A stretch of 64,000 nt of DNA, taken from NCBI GenBank assembly GCA_023362775.1, contig JALMGJ010000002.1, positions 59,870,414-59,934,413 of the forward strand. The letters are read 5' to 3'. Position 1 is the first letter of the stretch. Each line of letters opens with the position of its first letter. The notes under the pieces are model-generated. The model searched no databases, was not told the origin of the DNA, and saw nothing but the letters and a program-made list of their open reading frames with translations. Source of the stretch: Charina bottae (Eukaryota > Chordata > Lepidosauria > Squamata > Charinaidae). Positions 41,801 through 51,901 of this stretch are shown piece by piece. Position numbers and translations under genes: made by a program.

Positions 41801-43733
41801 ATAAGGGCATTGACCAATTGGCAGAGAGTTAGCTGCTCCTTTGTTCATTCCTTGGTTACAATTCATCTGGAGATCACCTACAGAGCCCTGACTTACTGGG
41901 TTGTGTATGGCACTCAGTATTCATTAGTGGCATTTGGAGATAAAATCTCTTCCCTTTCCACTGTTGGCGCTCAGTTTGCCTGAGTATATTTCCACCTTGA
42001 TAATTTATAAAAAGAATTGTATTCTAAGTCCTAAGACTGAAATTCTTTTCCTTAGATTTTATGGGAGGATAGCTGAAAGGCCTGATGACCATGAGGCCCA
42101 AACTCTGGAAGCCATCAAAGAAAATGCCAAAGGTTTGGCTGGAATATCCGGCGAGAGGATTTGGATGGAATTGAAAAAAATTCTTGTTGGGAAATATGTG
42201 AATCACCTCATTCATCTGATGTATGAACTTACAGTAACTGATTATATAGGTAAAAAGCTCAGTAGATGTTAACTCCTGTACAGATGTGAATATTAGAGAT
42301 AGAGAATAGTATCATCTGAGTGACATATCCCAGAGTACCTAGTCACATCTTTGATTTTGAAAATGGGCACATACTAATCCTCCTTCAAAGATCTTTGGAG
42401 TTCCTCAGTGATCCTGGCTTGGGAATTTTAGAAATTGAAGTCACACAACTGCAGGGCACCTAGATTGGGGAAGGGTGTATTAACTTATAAAAGAGGTTTT
42501 GTCCCTGCATTCCTTAGGGCAGTGTGGACATGCTGACTGAGGAATTCTGGGTGTTGAAATTCACACACATTTGCCAAGGTTGAGAAACACTGCTTAAGGG
42601 GTTACTATTGCCTGCTAGGCCTAAACAAACCCTTTAATGTATAGGCCTGTGGCGTACATTGGTTCTAAAGTGGCAGGGCCACCAGAGTTGTGATTTTGCC
42701 ATTACTTGTAGTGATCCTGTTAGCCGTTGTGCTTGTCGAGCAATTCCAAGTACTGCTTTGTTCGTAATCTTAGTTGATTTCTGATAGCTTTCTAATAGTT
42801 GAAGTATCTTATTCTCAAAATCCTTTTTTATATGTGTCCCCTTAGGATTACCCGTTAATGGGAACTTACAGGAGTTTGACACAGTCTGTAAAAATGTTCA
42901 GAATCTCTTTCCAAAACCAATGACCATTCTAACGTCACTGTTAAAGGTTCCGTGTGATCTCTCAAAACTGGATTTAAGACTAAAAGTATCAAAAGATGAA
43001 AAAAACCTTGGGCTATTTCTAATGAAGCACAGGAGAGACTTGACTAAAGCTTCTGATACTACAAAGCCTCTTAAGCCATACCAGGATTTTGTTTTAGATG
43101 TAAGTACAGTAAAACTCTTCAGATCAATTCTCAACTTTTGTTCAGCTTTTTATTTGATCTGTTTGGAGCCATCTTTGTCCCCTTTATTTAACCAGACACA
43201 TAAACTAGGAGGTAGGAAGAAGGCTGTGGGATCATGAGTGCTGGCTCCTTAAAGACATATGGGGTTCCCCTATCGTATGTAGCCACAAACAAACCATATG
43301 TGTAGGTGCCAAAAAAATAGAAATTTATGTACTCTCTATTTTAAAAATGGTGCCAAGTAAAACTTGTACTTTAAGAAGACTTAGGATTTATCTGGTTTGA
43401 GGTATTTTTGTATGAAATTAGTAATTTAAGAACTATGAATGCTTCGTGCTCAGATCTCTCATTTTGTTGTGTGTATTTGTGAAGTCAAGGGAGGCTGCTG
43501 CAGCATCCAGAATCCATGAACTTCTGAAGTACCAAGGAGAAGAACAACTTCTGAAAGAAATGCAAGAGTGGTCTATTCCTCCTTTTCCTGTAAGTGGCCA
43601 TGACTTAAGACAAATGGGAATCTCATCAGGAAAAGACATTGGGCCACTCCTGCAACAGTTACGAGAACAGTGGAAAAAAAGTGATTACCAAATGGATAAA
43701 GAAGAACTTTTAAGCTTTGTAAAGAAGGCATGA
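32711..43733 (+). CDS. TRNT1: TRNT1, CCA-adding tRNA nucleotidyltransferase (complete)
   Basis: Adds the 3' CCA to nuclear- and mitochondrial-encoded tRNAs. Coding exons are 32711-32870, 34535-34728, 35786-35924, 41650-41776, 42056-42249, 42846-43099 and 43485-43733: 438 residues against 434 in human, all GT-AG with consistent phases. Class II signatures are visible: AGGAVRDLL (66-74), the catalytic DVD (81-83), RRDLTINSM (154-162) and [11 protein letters not shown] (197-207). The first 33 residues are basic and hydrophobic, fitting a mitochondrial presequence; Met34 at 32810 corresponds to the downstream start proposed for the cytosolic form in mammals. A CpG island lies upstream. No disabling change is seen. 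Confidence 0.96.
32900..33045. mobile_element. hAT-type palindromic MITE in TRNT1 intron
   Basis: CAGCCTGCGGCCCTCTAGCT with AAATACAACTCCGAGCATCC on the left, and GGTGTAGTTCTGCAATACC with TTTCTCAGCCCTG on the right, resemble the decayed arms at 27962-28100. Confidence 0.5.
33157..33380. mobile_element. Tc1/mariner-type MITE, short subfamily
   Basis: Starts CAGGTAGTCCTCATTTAGCA and ends CTAAATGAGGACTACCTG, with TA on both sides (33155-33156, 33381-33382). 224 bp. The interior is shared with 46859-47082 (GATGAAAAAGTAACTTT, GCAAAGGAAAGCTGAAGTAA). Confidence 0.85.
33383..34534 (+). other. TRNT1 intron, nothing recognised
   Basis: No supported feature. Confidence 0.5.
34535..34728 (+). CDS. TRNT1: TRNT1 exon: catalytic head
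   Basis: Acceptor CCACTCACAG, donor GTAAAA, phase 1 to 0. Encodes [20 protein letters not shown] to [15 protein letters not shown], including the metal-binding DVD. Confidence 0.96.
35055..35135. mobile_element. hAT-type palindromic MITE remnant
   Basis: GCTGGCTGGGGAATTCTAGG, GAGTTGAAGTCCAGACG and GTTGAGAAACACTG: the opposite arm of the element at 14281-14350. Confidence 0.6.
35786..35924 (+). CDS. TRNT1: TRNT1 exon: nucleotide-recognition segment
   Basis: Acceptor TTTTGCTGCAG, donor GTAAGC, phase 0 to 1. Encodes [20 protein letters not shown] through [20 protein letters not shown] to SMFL. Confidence 0.96.
36714..38400 (-). pseudogene. L1 ORF2, C-terminal part, interrupted
   Basis: The minus strand reads [20 protein letters not shown], then a [18 protein letters not shown] stretch and a [20 protein letters not shown] stretch, the post-polymerase region of L1 ORF2. 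It is broken by the 225-bp nested insertion and resumes at 37310-37128 and 37001-36714 with frame changes. The upstream part with endonuclease and YADD box is deleted. Confidence 0.85.
37301..37525. mobile_element. Penelope-like palindrome nested in L1, 12-bp target duplication
   Basis: TTATCATACATT flanks it at 37289-37300 and 37526-37537. The interior is a near-perfect palindrome centred near 37430: GCATCTTCAGAGGG-CAG-GCCCTCTGAAGATGC, with arms of about 95 bp that both contain CTGAAGA and GAAACGTTAGGAACCAC. No coding capacity; the frame reading through it joins unrelated L1 and Penelope bases. Confidence 0.88.
38526..39297 (-). pseudogene. L1 ORF1 (nucleic-acid chaperone), nearly intact
   Basis: Starts [21 protein letters not shown] long heptad-like coiled coil follows ([20 protein letters not shown]), then the RRM-like [17 protein letters not shown] and a C-terminal domain ending FFRKTKGI at 38526. 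The frame passes from 39297-38746 to 38762-38526 by one shift near 38750. ORF1 trimer coiled coils and RRM are standard for vertebrate L1. Confidence 0.82.
39300..39890 (-). promoter_or_regulatory. L1 5' UTR (internal promoter region)
   Basis: Between the ORF1 start and the target duplication lies about 590 bp of moderately GC-richer, non-coding DNA, the place of the L1 internal promoter. Its presence shows this copy was inserted at full length. Confidence 0.6.
40030..40290 (+). mobile_element. Non-LTR retrotransposon C-terminal remnant, family uncertain
   Basis: One frame reads [38 protein letters not shown] and [17 protein letters not shown], the pattern VIDIAVPGD..EKEKEKIEKY..VVPVVVGALG seen at the C-terminus of some retrotransposon reverse transcriptases. 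Diverged and truncated, with a shift near 40230. Confidence 0.6.
40291..41649 (+). other. TRNT1 intron, nothing recognised
   Basis: No supported feature. Confidence 0.5.
41650..41776 (+). CDS. TRNT1: TRNT1 exon with motif D
   Basis: Acceptor TTGCTTGATAG, donor GTAATA, phase 1 to 2. Encodes [20 protein letters not shown] to [10 protein letters not shown]. The upstream tract is weak in pyrimidines, but the phase and homology are unambiguous. Confidence 0.95.
42056..42249 (+). CDS. TRNT1: TRNT1 exon: neck/body domain
   Basis: Acceptor TTTTCCTTAG, donor GTAAAA, phase 2 to 1. Encodes [20 protein letters not shown] to [15 protein letters not shown], including [15 protein letters not shown]. Confidence 0.96.
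42385..42595. mobile_element. hAT-type palindromic MITE remnants (one or two pieces)
   Basis: GGGAATTTTAGAAATTGAAG at 42421 and GAGGAATTCTGGGTGTTGAA then GGTTGAGAAACACTG ending near 42592 are decayed arms of the family at 14281 and 35055. Confidence 0.5.
42846..43099 (+). CDS. TRNT1: TRNT1 exon: tRNA-binding tail
   Basis: Acceptor CCCCTTAG, donor GTAAGTA, phase 1 to 0. Encodes [20 protein letters not shown] through [20 protein letters not shown] to YQDFVLD. Confidence 0.95.
43485..43733 (+). CDS. TRNT1: TRNT1 terminal exon
   Basis: Acceptor TATTTGTGAAG; 249 bp to TGA at 43731-43733. Encodes [20 protein letters not shown] to a [14 protein letters not shown] ending, with the conserved [19 protein letters not shown] segment. 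Confidence 0.95.
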   Translation, partial: SREAAAASRIHELLKYQGEEQLLKEMQEWSIPPFPVSGHDLRQMGISSGKDIGPLLQQLREQWKKSDYQMDKEELLSFVKKA

Positions 43734-44400
43734 AAGCAAATGGCGATTAAACAAAACAAATAATTTTGTATGAAGTTCTGCGTGTAAATGTTTTTCTCAG
43801 ATACATTTGCATTTCAGGGTCCTTCAGAATATCAGGATTATTTGTATTTCAGTTGTAAAAATAGGGTTATTTTGTGTCCATGTGGTAATATATCAATAAC
43901 ACTCATATATTTTTACTGAACTATTAAAGAACCCTAAAATGCGCAGTTCAAGTAGTAATGACTCACAGAGAGACTTCCGTGCAGATTGACTAACTGGTTC
44001 TTCAGAAATATGCCTTGGATTGACTTGACTTTAAGAAGCAAGGGAGGATTAATTTACAGGAAATTAACACTGCAGTTGTATGCATGTTTACCCAAAAATG
44101 ATTCCCATTCTATTCATTGGGGCTTACCCTCAGCAAGCATGTATCACCTTGAACCTCAGAGTCAGATTCTAGCTAGATTGGATGCTATCAAACAACATCA
44201 TTTCACTGAATCTCAAATTACATTATTTACAACTTGAAGTTTTAGAGATTGAAGAAGATTGCTTGTTATTCCAAACAAGCTTTTCAGTAAAAGGATGGCA
44301 TTTCTAGTATTTCTGTTGAGCTGGGCACTTTTCATTCATTTTATTTTCCACGTGTTTAGAAAGATTCTGAGAATTAATAAAAACTGATACTTTAAATTAG
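43734..44400 (+). other. TRNT1: TRNT1 3' UTR (probable)
   Basis: AT-rich trailer; ATTAAA at about 43923 and AATAAA at 44376-44381 are candidate polyadenylation signals. Confidence 0.55.
44376..44381 (+). terminator. TRNT1: Candidate polyadenylation signal of TRNT1
   Basis: AATAAA about 640 bp after the stop codon. Choice among candidates is a guess. Confidence 0.35.
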
Positions 44401-44659
44401 GAATTATACAACAATGTTCCTGCTATGATCAAATAGGCATTCATCTATCTTCTGGATTGTATGCCTCGTTTTTGAACTTGCAATATACGTTATAAATGCC
44501 TACAATGGTTTATAAACTGATCTATGACTTACCTAATGCTGCAAAATTAGTCACAATAAGCTCAGTGAGATTAGTTCTAGGCAAATGTGTTTAGGATTGC
44601 AGCCTAACATTTTCTTAACAGGTTGTGTGTCAAGTTTGGATAATGATGGAAGATTTTGT

Positions 44660-44673
44660 CCACTAGGTGGCAA
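44660..44673 (+). promoter_or_regulatory. Possible CTCF core motif between TRNT1 and CRBN
   Basis: CCACTAGGTGGCAA fits the core CCASYAGRKGGCRS except for the last base. It lies just beyond the TRNT1 3' UTR, in the space between the two convergent genes. Confidence 0.35.
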
Positions 44674-45210
44674 TATATGGGAGCAATTTTTATATTGTAA
44701 ATACACAGTTACTTACTTTTTACTTAAGTGCATCATGAAAGTTCTCTGGGTGGGAATGTAGTAGCAAATTCTAATTGGCTGTTTCAGCAGTTTAGACCTC
44801 ATGAGGACCAAGTTCTAATAATGGGAAATCTAATATTTAATTTGATCATAATGCTGTCAGGGTACCATCTGCTACTTAATGTGTGTTAGGTTGTTATCCT
44901 ATATATTTTGTATTTGCTCTAGCTATCCTTGCTTGTGAAAAACTGGTTTCTGAAAAACCTCTCCCAACATTGTGCCCTCTAGATGTCTCTTAATTCCAAG
45001 TCAGTACGTGAAGGACAACTGGTTGAGGAATATGAGCATGGATACAAAACATTTGAGGGTACAAACCCTAACCCTAATGAATGTATTAGTTTTACAGAAA
45101 AGCTGCTGTATTTCCATGAAACTTTTCTGCACCTCTTTAACCTGGAGAGCTTGAGACCTGTTTTCTTTTATCTGCCTTCTCTCCTGGAATTCACTTTAGA
45201 TTCCATAGGG

Positions 45211-45484
45211 CAGAGCTATCCAAACTGTGTGTCGCAACACAAAAGTGTGTCGCCACACACAGTCTGGTATGTCGCCACACAACTCGGAAGCGCTGATCAT
45301 CATCAGCGCTTCCGGGTTTTCCCGCGGCGACACACCAACCGCGGTGCGCAAAAATCCGAAAGCGGCAGCACATCAGCGCTTCCGGGTTTTTGTGCGCTGC
45401 CGCAACGGCGGCACTTCCGGGTTTTCCCGCGGCGACACCAACGGCGGTTGGTGTGTTGCCGTGGGAAAACTTTGGAAAGCCCTG
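45211..45484 (+). mobile_element. Non-autonomous hAT element with 8-bp target duplication
   Basis: CCATAGGG occurs at 45203-45210 and 45485-45492. The element starts CAGAGCTATCCAAACTGTGT and ends AAACTTTGGAAAGCCCTG. The interior holds repeated CGCTTCCGGGTTTTCCCGCG units and inverted GCGACAC segments. A second copy, inverted, is at 54448-54713. Confidence 0.92.
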
Positions 45485-45492
45485 CCATAGGG

Positions 45493-46858
45493 CTTTATAG
45501 ACATGCTTAGAGAGTCTGTAGCACACTATGCTAAAGGGAGTGGAGGGGTGGTCAACTTTCTGGATTATACTACAAAAAGCTTCAGTGTAAGTGACACTTC
45601 ACTCTAATTAAAGGAAAGGCTTGAATTTGATCTTGTCCAATTCTGGAATGAAAATACAGACACACACGACAAGGGCATTTTGTATATGGATACCAACCTG
45701 AGAAAGCCACAGTCGTATGATTGGATTGTAGGATGATGATCTTGTTGTAAGTCAAATTTTGAATTGATTTGTAAATGCAAAACCAAATTATTTCTATTTA
45801 TGGTCAGAGACTACCATTCACTGACAAACACACAAACTAATATAAAAGTATAATTAAGACATCTGGGCACAATAGGGCAAATGGTTCATAAACTGCTCTG
45901 CAGACTTTTATCTCTGGACATAGTTGTTACCATTTCAATGTTTATAATGCCAAATGGTATTTGCAAAATAATGGACTCGTGGACATGTCCATAATGGTTT
46001 ATGCAAAATAGCCAATGCTTTAAAGGAAAGACTTGAATAGCTACAAGTGGGACAATGCAATGGATGTTTTGGGGAGTCAGGGTCCAAAATGCTAGGAAGT
46101 GGCAAATGGAAAGTAAGTATGGTCTTTCCTTAGATATTTCTGCACCGCTATTATTTTTGCTTCCCAAACTCCAGGATGATTACTTAGACTGGCTCACAAG
46201 TGTCCTTGCCTGCCACCAGAACTTCAGATAAGCTGAACAATGATCCCGCCCGCCAACCAGCTGGGGAGTGGATTCTGTCATAGCAGTTACACTTCATTTT
46301 TTCTTCATGGTTTCCATAACAATTTTTAAAAGCCCAGCTGATTTGAGGGTAAGCAGCAAAGCTGCCCCTCTGCTCGATTTTAGAAGACTGGTGCAAAGAT
46401 GACATGGTGCTGTAGCACGTTTTTAGGCACACTGGCTTACCAGAATGGGCAGGTGGGTCAAGGTGAGAACACTTACTTAATGGGTGTCCCAAGCATCACT
46501 GTTCATGCTGCAAATTGCCTTTGTGGGTGTTCTATTTGCAGCACTGCAGAACCCGAAGGCTCTGTGCCTTGTGGGGAACACGGCCTGTGATTGTGTGGGC
46601 ACAGAGCCGAACCAGGAGCAATGCAGATGCAGGAGGCTCTTACTGATCAAAATCAGTGGCAGTAGAGGAGAAGACTATAGTTACAAACACCTGGTAATAT
46701 GTATGTATGTATGTATGTATTCTATCCATCCATCCATCCAAATTGTCCTGCTCACATTGCTTTGGAGCATCATAGGCACCGATACTGAAGTTATTGACAG
46801 TCTTATCCCTCTTGACTGAGGACTGCTATATAAAACATATCTAGTTCTATCATATGTA
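45493..46858 (+). other. TRNT1-CRBN spacer, unassigned
   Basis: No conserved frame. A short (ATGT)n run lies at 46699-46720, followed by (ATCC)n to 46740. Confidence 0.45.
46699..46740 (+). repeat. (ATGT)n / (ATCC)n microsatellite
   Basis: Five ATGT units followed by four ATCC-type units. Confidence 0.85.
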
Positions 46859-47082
46859 CAAGTAGTTCTCATTTAGTGACTGCCTCGTTTAGTAACTCTT
46901 TGCAGACGATGATGAAAAAGTAACTTTGCAACCAGTCTTGGCATTTACAATCTTTGCAGGTCTGCAAAGCAAAGGAAAGCTGAAGTAAGATCATAATTAC
47001 AGTCACACTTTCACTTAGAAACCGCTTCGTTTAATGAACAGGTTGCCAGTCCCAATTGTGGTCGCTCAACGAGGACTATCTG
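46859..47082. mobile_element. Tc1/mariner-type MITE, short subfamily
   Basis: CAAGTAGTTCTCATTTAGTG at the left and CAACGAGGACTATCTG at the right; the interior matches 33157-33380 (GATGAAAAAGTAACTTTG). Confidence 0.75.
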
Positions 47083-47544
47083 TGTATGCAAAACTCATGA
47101 CTACCATGGGATGGCAGCAAAGAGCTACTTTTCTCTTTGCTGGTATCTAATAGTCATCTGGGTTTTGGCAGCCCTGATATGGCAGCCTTGTTTGCCAGCA
47201 CAATTTCATTTTTCTTTTCTTTTTAAACCAAGAACTACAAACTTGGGCTACTGAAATAGTCCTGACTATTGTTCCAACAAGGAAAGGAAAGAAATATGCC
47301 TGCTTATCAAGTGTTAGTATTTAGTGGAATTTGTTGATGCTTCCTCACTCCTAGTGGGTCTCCTTGCAAAGCCTAACAGAAATAGAAATTTCATATTCAT
47401 AAACCTTGCACACTATTCAAGCTCCACGCTGTTAAGAAAAGTTTGAAAAAAGACATTGGCATTATTTTGGGCTTTCCTGAAGAGCAGTAATTTCTGTTCA
47501 AAACTCTTTCATTATTTTAAGTGCAAAACATATACTAATATGTC

Positions 47545-48530
47545 GCTGCCCTCTCTCAGTGCCTGGGTTCTGTGGGGGTCTGGATGGGGAACAACAGGCT
47601 TCAGCTGAACCCTGGTAAGACGGAGTGGCTGTGGATTGATGGCCCCCCGGTATCCAGGAAGTTGTCATCTTTGGTTCTGGATGGGGTGGAACTGCCCCAT
47701 TCAGATCCAGTGCGGAACCTGGGGGTCCTCCTGGACTCACGACTCCTGCTCAAAGAGCAGGTGGCGGTTGTGGCCAGGAGGGCCTTTGCACAACTTTGGG
47801 TTGTGCACCAGCTCCGCCCTTTCCCGGATTGGGATGCCCTCCGAACAGTCACTTATGCTGTCATCTCCCACATAGATTATTGCAACACGCTCTACATGGG
47901 GCTACCCTTGAAGAGTATCCGGAAGCTTCAGCTGGTCCATAATGTGGCAGCGCAGGCAGTTATGGGTGCTAGGAGATCAGCACATGTGACACCTCTGCTG
48001 CGTGAGCTCCATTGGGTACCAGTTTGCTTCCAGGTCCAATTCAAGGTGTTGGTTATCACCTTTAAAGCCCTACATGGCATGGGACCAGAGTATCTGAGGG
48101 ACCGTCTCATCCCGAAGACATCGACCCACCCCACTCGTTCATGCAGAGGGCATGCTTCGGACCCCAACAAGAGAACTCCATCTAGCGGGGTCCAGGAGGC
48201 GAGACTTCTCTGCGACAGCGCCCGCCTTGTGGAATATCTTGCCCCCGGAGGTGAGGCTGGCTCCCTAGCTCCCGGCCTTCCGGAAGACACTCAAGACCTG
48301 GTTCTGCCGCCTTGCCTGGGAGGTAATAGTTCCTCCTGGGGGTGGCTGGCCCCATAATGTCCTCCTTTTATATACGATTTTACCATTCTTGGATTTTTAT
48401 ATATTATTTATTATATTGTTTTAGCTGTAATTTATGTTTATAGGTTTTAATTGTTGATATTTTGTAAACCGCCCAGAGTCCCCCGCTGGGGGAGATGGGC
48501 GGTGATAAATTTGAATTATAAGTAAATAAG
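47545..48530 (+). mobile_element. CR1/L2-type LINE, 3' third
   Basis: The open frame 47572-48357 encodes the distal part of the reverse transcriptase: RLQLNPGKTEWLWIDG, a VRNLGVLLDSRLLLKEQVA stretch, DYCNTLYMGLPLKSIRKLQL and LRELHWVPVCFQVQFKVLV. These are L2/CR1-superfamily hallmarks. The 3' UTR ends in a hairpin GCCCAGAGTCCCCCGCTGGG and an ATAAGTAAATAAG tail. 5' truncated, so inactive. Better preserved than the other copies in this window. Confidence 0.88.
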
Positions 48531-49754
48531 TATGACTTAGTGAAATTCCAGTCACATTAAAAAATGCTCAGTTGGAAAAAGAAGTTTAAAAATGCCCTTG
48601 GGTGTTAAAAACAATGTTTTTTACAATAACATGTTTAAAAAAGAAGTGTTTGAATATTAAAAATAGAAATAAATAAATATCTTAGAATTTTGTTGGTTAT
48701 TTTGTGATTTTGAGTGTTCAGAATTCAGCCATAGAACTGAAACAAGGTTCAGTTTAAAACAACTTTATGAAAGCCCATGATCCATGATGAACTTGACAAA
48801 GCAAAAACAAATAAATTTCTGAAAATGAAATTCAAAAGGTGAATCAAAGTGGGGTATAAAAATACTTTTAAGTAGCAGTATCACATGGGAAAAATAGTAC
48901 TAATTAATTAATGTGACTTCTATCTAAACAGAATTCAGTAACATGAAGCTCTTTAAAAAGCTGCTTGTTTCACACCCAATCAAGTGATAGTACTTACACA
49001 AGCCTTGAGATATTATTTGTCCTGTGTTTTGTATTGATAGTAGTATACAAAGTTAGGAATTTACTTGAGTCAAAAGGAAAATGGAAAGTCAGTTTTCGGA
49101 TATGGTTTGCTATTAAGGCAGTGAGTGTTTGAAAATCACAACTAGAATTACCAAATAATGTCTGATTTAGAAATGTAATAGGAATAAATGATATAAAAGT
49201 ACTTTGTTGAAACTGCAGCAGCTTTCGTTTAGTTTGTTTCTAAGAAAAAGATGGTTGGTTTAAAAAAGACAGAAACAGTGACAAGCAAAATAAAAAAAAT
49301 GTTATGATGTAGAAATAAATTTTCAGATGTTTAGTGGTATTGGTACTGTTTTTAGAAAAAGTTAAAGATGTGAATATTTGTAATATTCACTTAGTTTATA
49401 CAGTAAACACTCAATGATCCTATCATTTTATTATGTTTAAATACTTTAATTCCTTTTTTTTTTCCTTTTGTCCAATTTTTGGAAGTAAATCCCACAGTAC
49501 GTATACAAACAGAAAAACTGAGCTAATAAAGAGAAGCATTAATAGTTTTATATTGAAACTATAAAGCATATGCATTACAGAATTAATTGGGAGGACAACA
49601 GCCAATTTCACAATAGCAGGATATATTGCCTTTGCAGTAACTTGAACTCACACTAACTTAAGAATTAGAATATACTATTAGTTTATTAATCTTCAGTCCA
49701 TCACAGAGTGGGGTAGGAGATATAATAGTCTGAACATTATGTGAAAATTGAAAA
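48531..49754 (+). other. TRNT1-CRBN spacer, nothing recognised
   Basis: AT-rich; no supported feature. Confidence 0.5.
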
Positions 49755-49975
49755 AATACTTCTCCGCTGACTTTGCTTGTGGGAAGCTGGCAGGGAGTGA
49801 CAGCAAACACGATCGAGTTTAGACTTCCCCATTGACTTGTGGAAAGCTGGCAGGGAGCATTGGAAATGATGATCATGTGACCACGGCTGACCGCAACAGC
49901 GTTGGCGCTGAAGTGACAGCAGCATGGTGACGCTGAGGCAGCCACAATTTTGCCAAATTCAATTTCATGGGAGTA
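49755..49975. mobile_element. Internal fragment of Tc1/mariner-type MITE family
   Basis: CCCCATTGACTTGTGGAAAG then CTGGCAGGGAGCATTGG, repeated in decayed form 65 bp upstream, and shared with 18820 and 63690. Ends not visible. Confidence 0.45.
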
Positions 49976-50209
49976 ATGGGTCCTGGATTTTGGACACATT
50001 CTGTATTCTGCCTGCTTGAGGTACCTTGGTTCAAATATTTTGCCCTATGATGCACCGTTTTGCCCAATTGAAAGTTACAAACAGACAAACACGAGAATTT
50101 TAGTAGTATATAGATATAGAAAGACCAAACCATGCACGGTGCAGGCTATTTGGAGGAAAATTGTTATCGATGAAAAGTGAGGGTTTTCCTTCACCTTTAG
50201 GCGCATCAC

Positions 50210-50270
50210 CCATCGGGAACAAATTTATTTATTTAATTTATATTACCGCCCATCTTCCCCCGAAGGGAAG
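50210..50270 (-). mobile_element. CR1/L2-type LINE tail fragment
   Basis: ATTTATTTATTTAATTTATA then TACCGCCCATCTTCCCCCG is the reverse of the GGGGGAGATGGGCGGTGATA tail at 48490. Confidence 0.55.
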
Positions 50271-50905
50271 AACAAATCTTAGCATACTTGTGATACTCGA
50301 CACACCCAGTGAGCCGCTGAACCAAGACACTGATTTAAAATATAGGACTTTACTCTTCCATCTGAATTGTGACAAATGAAAAGCTTGTTCCATATGATGA
50401 GACAGAGTAAGAGAACAGATCAATTAAGATGGGTGTTCCAGTGTAATCATTACGTTTTACTTATGGCAGAAAAGCGAAGTATGTGAGCATCAGATTAGTG
50501 ACTGATTTTACTAGGCTCAGTAATAAGAGATTAAAACGATGTATTTTTACTATGGGAAGCTACATTATCTTGCTCTCAGACTATAGCTGAAAATTCAACT
50601 CCTTAGCCACGAGTTTATTCAGTAGCAGAACAAAACTGGCAGGAACAAGAACTTCAGGAACCTCACCCCTGGAAACACTGAGTCAACAATATCTTTAATT
50701 ATAAGAAGGCTGACTAGCATCCTGATTTAGTTCATTACATTCTGACCCTCACAATCCAGTGCTTTCAATACATTTTTATAACACAAGAAAACAAATTGAA
50801 AAACAATCTAAAATGTTCATTTAGTAAGATGTCCTTATCCTTGCTCTACTCAAAATGAGGTTTTAGCTAGTATTGCTTTTGGTGTTGAAGCACAAAAGAA
50901 AAAGA

Positions 50906-51901
50906 TACCGTATTTTCCGGCGTATAAGACGACTAGGCGTATAAGACGACCCCCAACTTTTCCAGTTAAAATATAGAGTTTGGGATATACTCGCCGTATA
51001 AGACTACCCCTCTTCAAAACCTGCAGCTTGCTCCGCCCCGGGGTGGAAAATATCCACGCCAATCAGCTGTGTGGTGGGGAAGCGGAGTAGAAAGTAAAAA
51101 ACTGCAGGAAGAAAACAGGGAAGCGGAGTAGAAAGCAAATACCGTAGTAATGCGAAGCGCAGCAGCGTGGGGTGTGTGTGTGAAGGAGAATATTGGGGGG
51201 AGGGGGGAGAAAGCTTTAATGATTTAAAGAAAGCTTTAATTACCTGGGCAAGGCAGAGGGGTGAAGAATAAATTTCCAAGCTTTAGCGGAACAAACCATG
51301 GAGGAGGAGGAGGAGGAGGAGGAGGGTGATGGGGGGAAGTTTGAAAAAGCAGATCCAAGCTCAAAAGTTACTGAGTGAGTACTGAGCAACTCCACTTCCC
51401 CGCCGCACAGCTGATCCCCACCGCACAGCTGATCGGCACCGAGATTTTCCACCCGGGCCCTCCCCCCCCGAAGGGTCCCACCCTCCGCTCCCTCCCTCCC
51501 TCCCTCCCTTGCCGTTTCCTCCCTTCCCTCCTGACAACCCCCCCCCCCGGCACTGATCCATCACCAGGGAAAGAGAGCGAGAGGGAGGGAGGCTGAAATG
51601 ACTCAGTAACTTTTGCGCTTGGATCTGCTTTTTCAAACCTCCCCGCATCATCACCACCACCACCCTCTTCCTCCTCCTCCTTCATGGTTTGTTCTGCTAA
51701 AGCTTGGAGATGTATTCGGGGGGGAGGGCCCGGGTGGAAAATCTCGGCACCGATCAGCTGTGCGCCGGGGATCAGCTGTGCGCCGGGGAAGTGGAGTTGC
51801 ACCCGCCCTATAAGATGACACCCGGCATATAAGACGACCCCCGACTTTTGAGAAGATTTTCCTGGGTTAAAAAGTTGTCTTATACGCCGGAAAATACGGT
51901 A
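50906..51901. mobile_element. Foldback DNA transposon, about 1 kb, TACCGTATTTTCCGGCGTAT ends
   Basis: The left end TACCGTATTTTCCGGCGTAT and the right end ATACGCCGGAAAATACGGTA are perfect inverted repeats, followed inside by more AAGACGAC/GTATAAG repeats. A TA flanks both sides or is part of the repeat. The interior has nested inverted segments (51273-51300 with 51684-51713; 51352-51376 with 51601-51625; 51392-51462 with 51725-51796). No transposase frame. Superfamily not decided. Confidence 0.85.

Noticed and set aside
45211..45484. CRISPR-like or satellite array
   Set aside because: The repeated CTTCCGGG units are internal to a hAT element bounded by an 8-bp duplication; the organism is a vertebrate.
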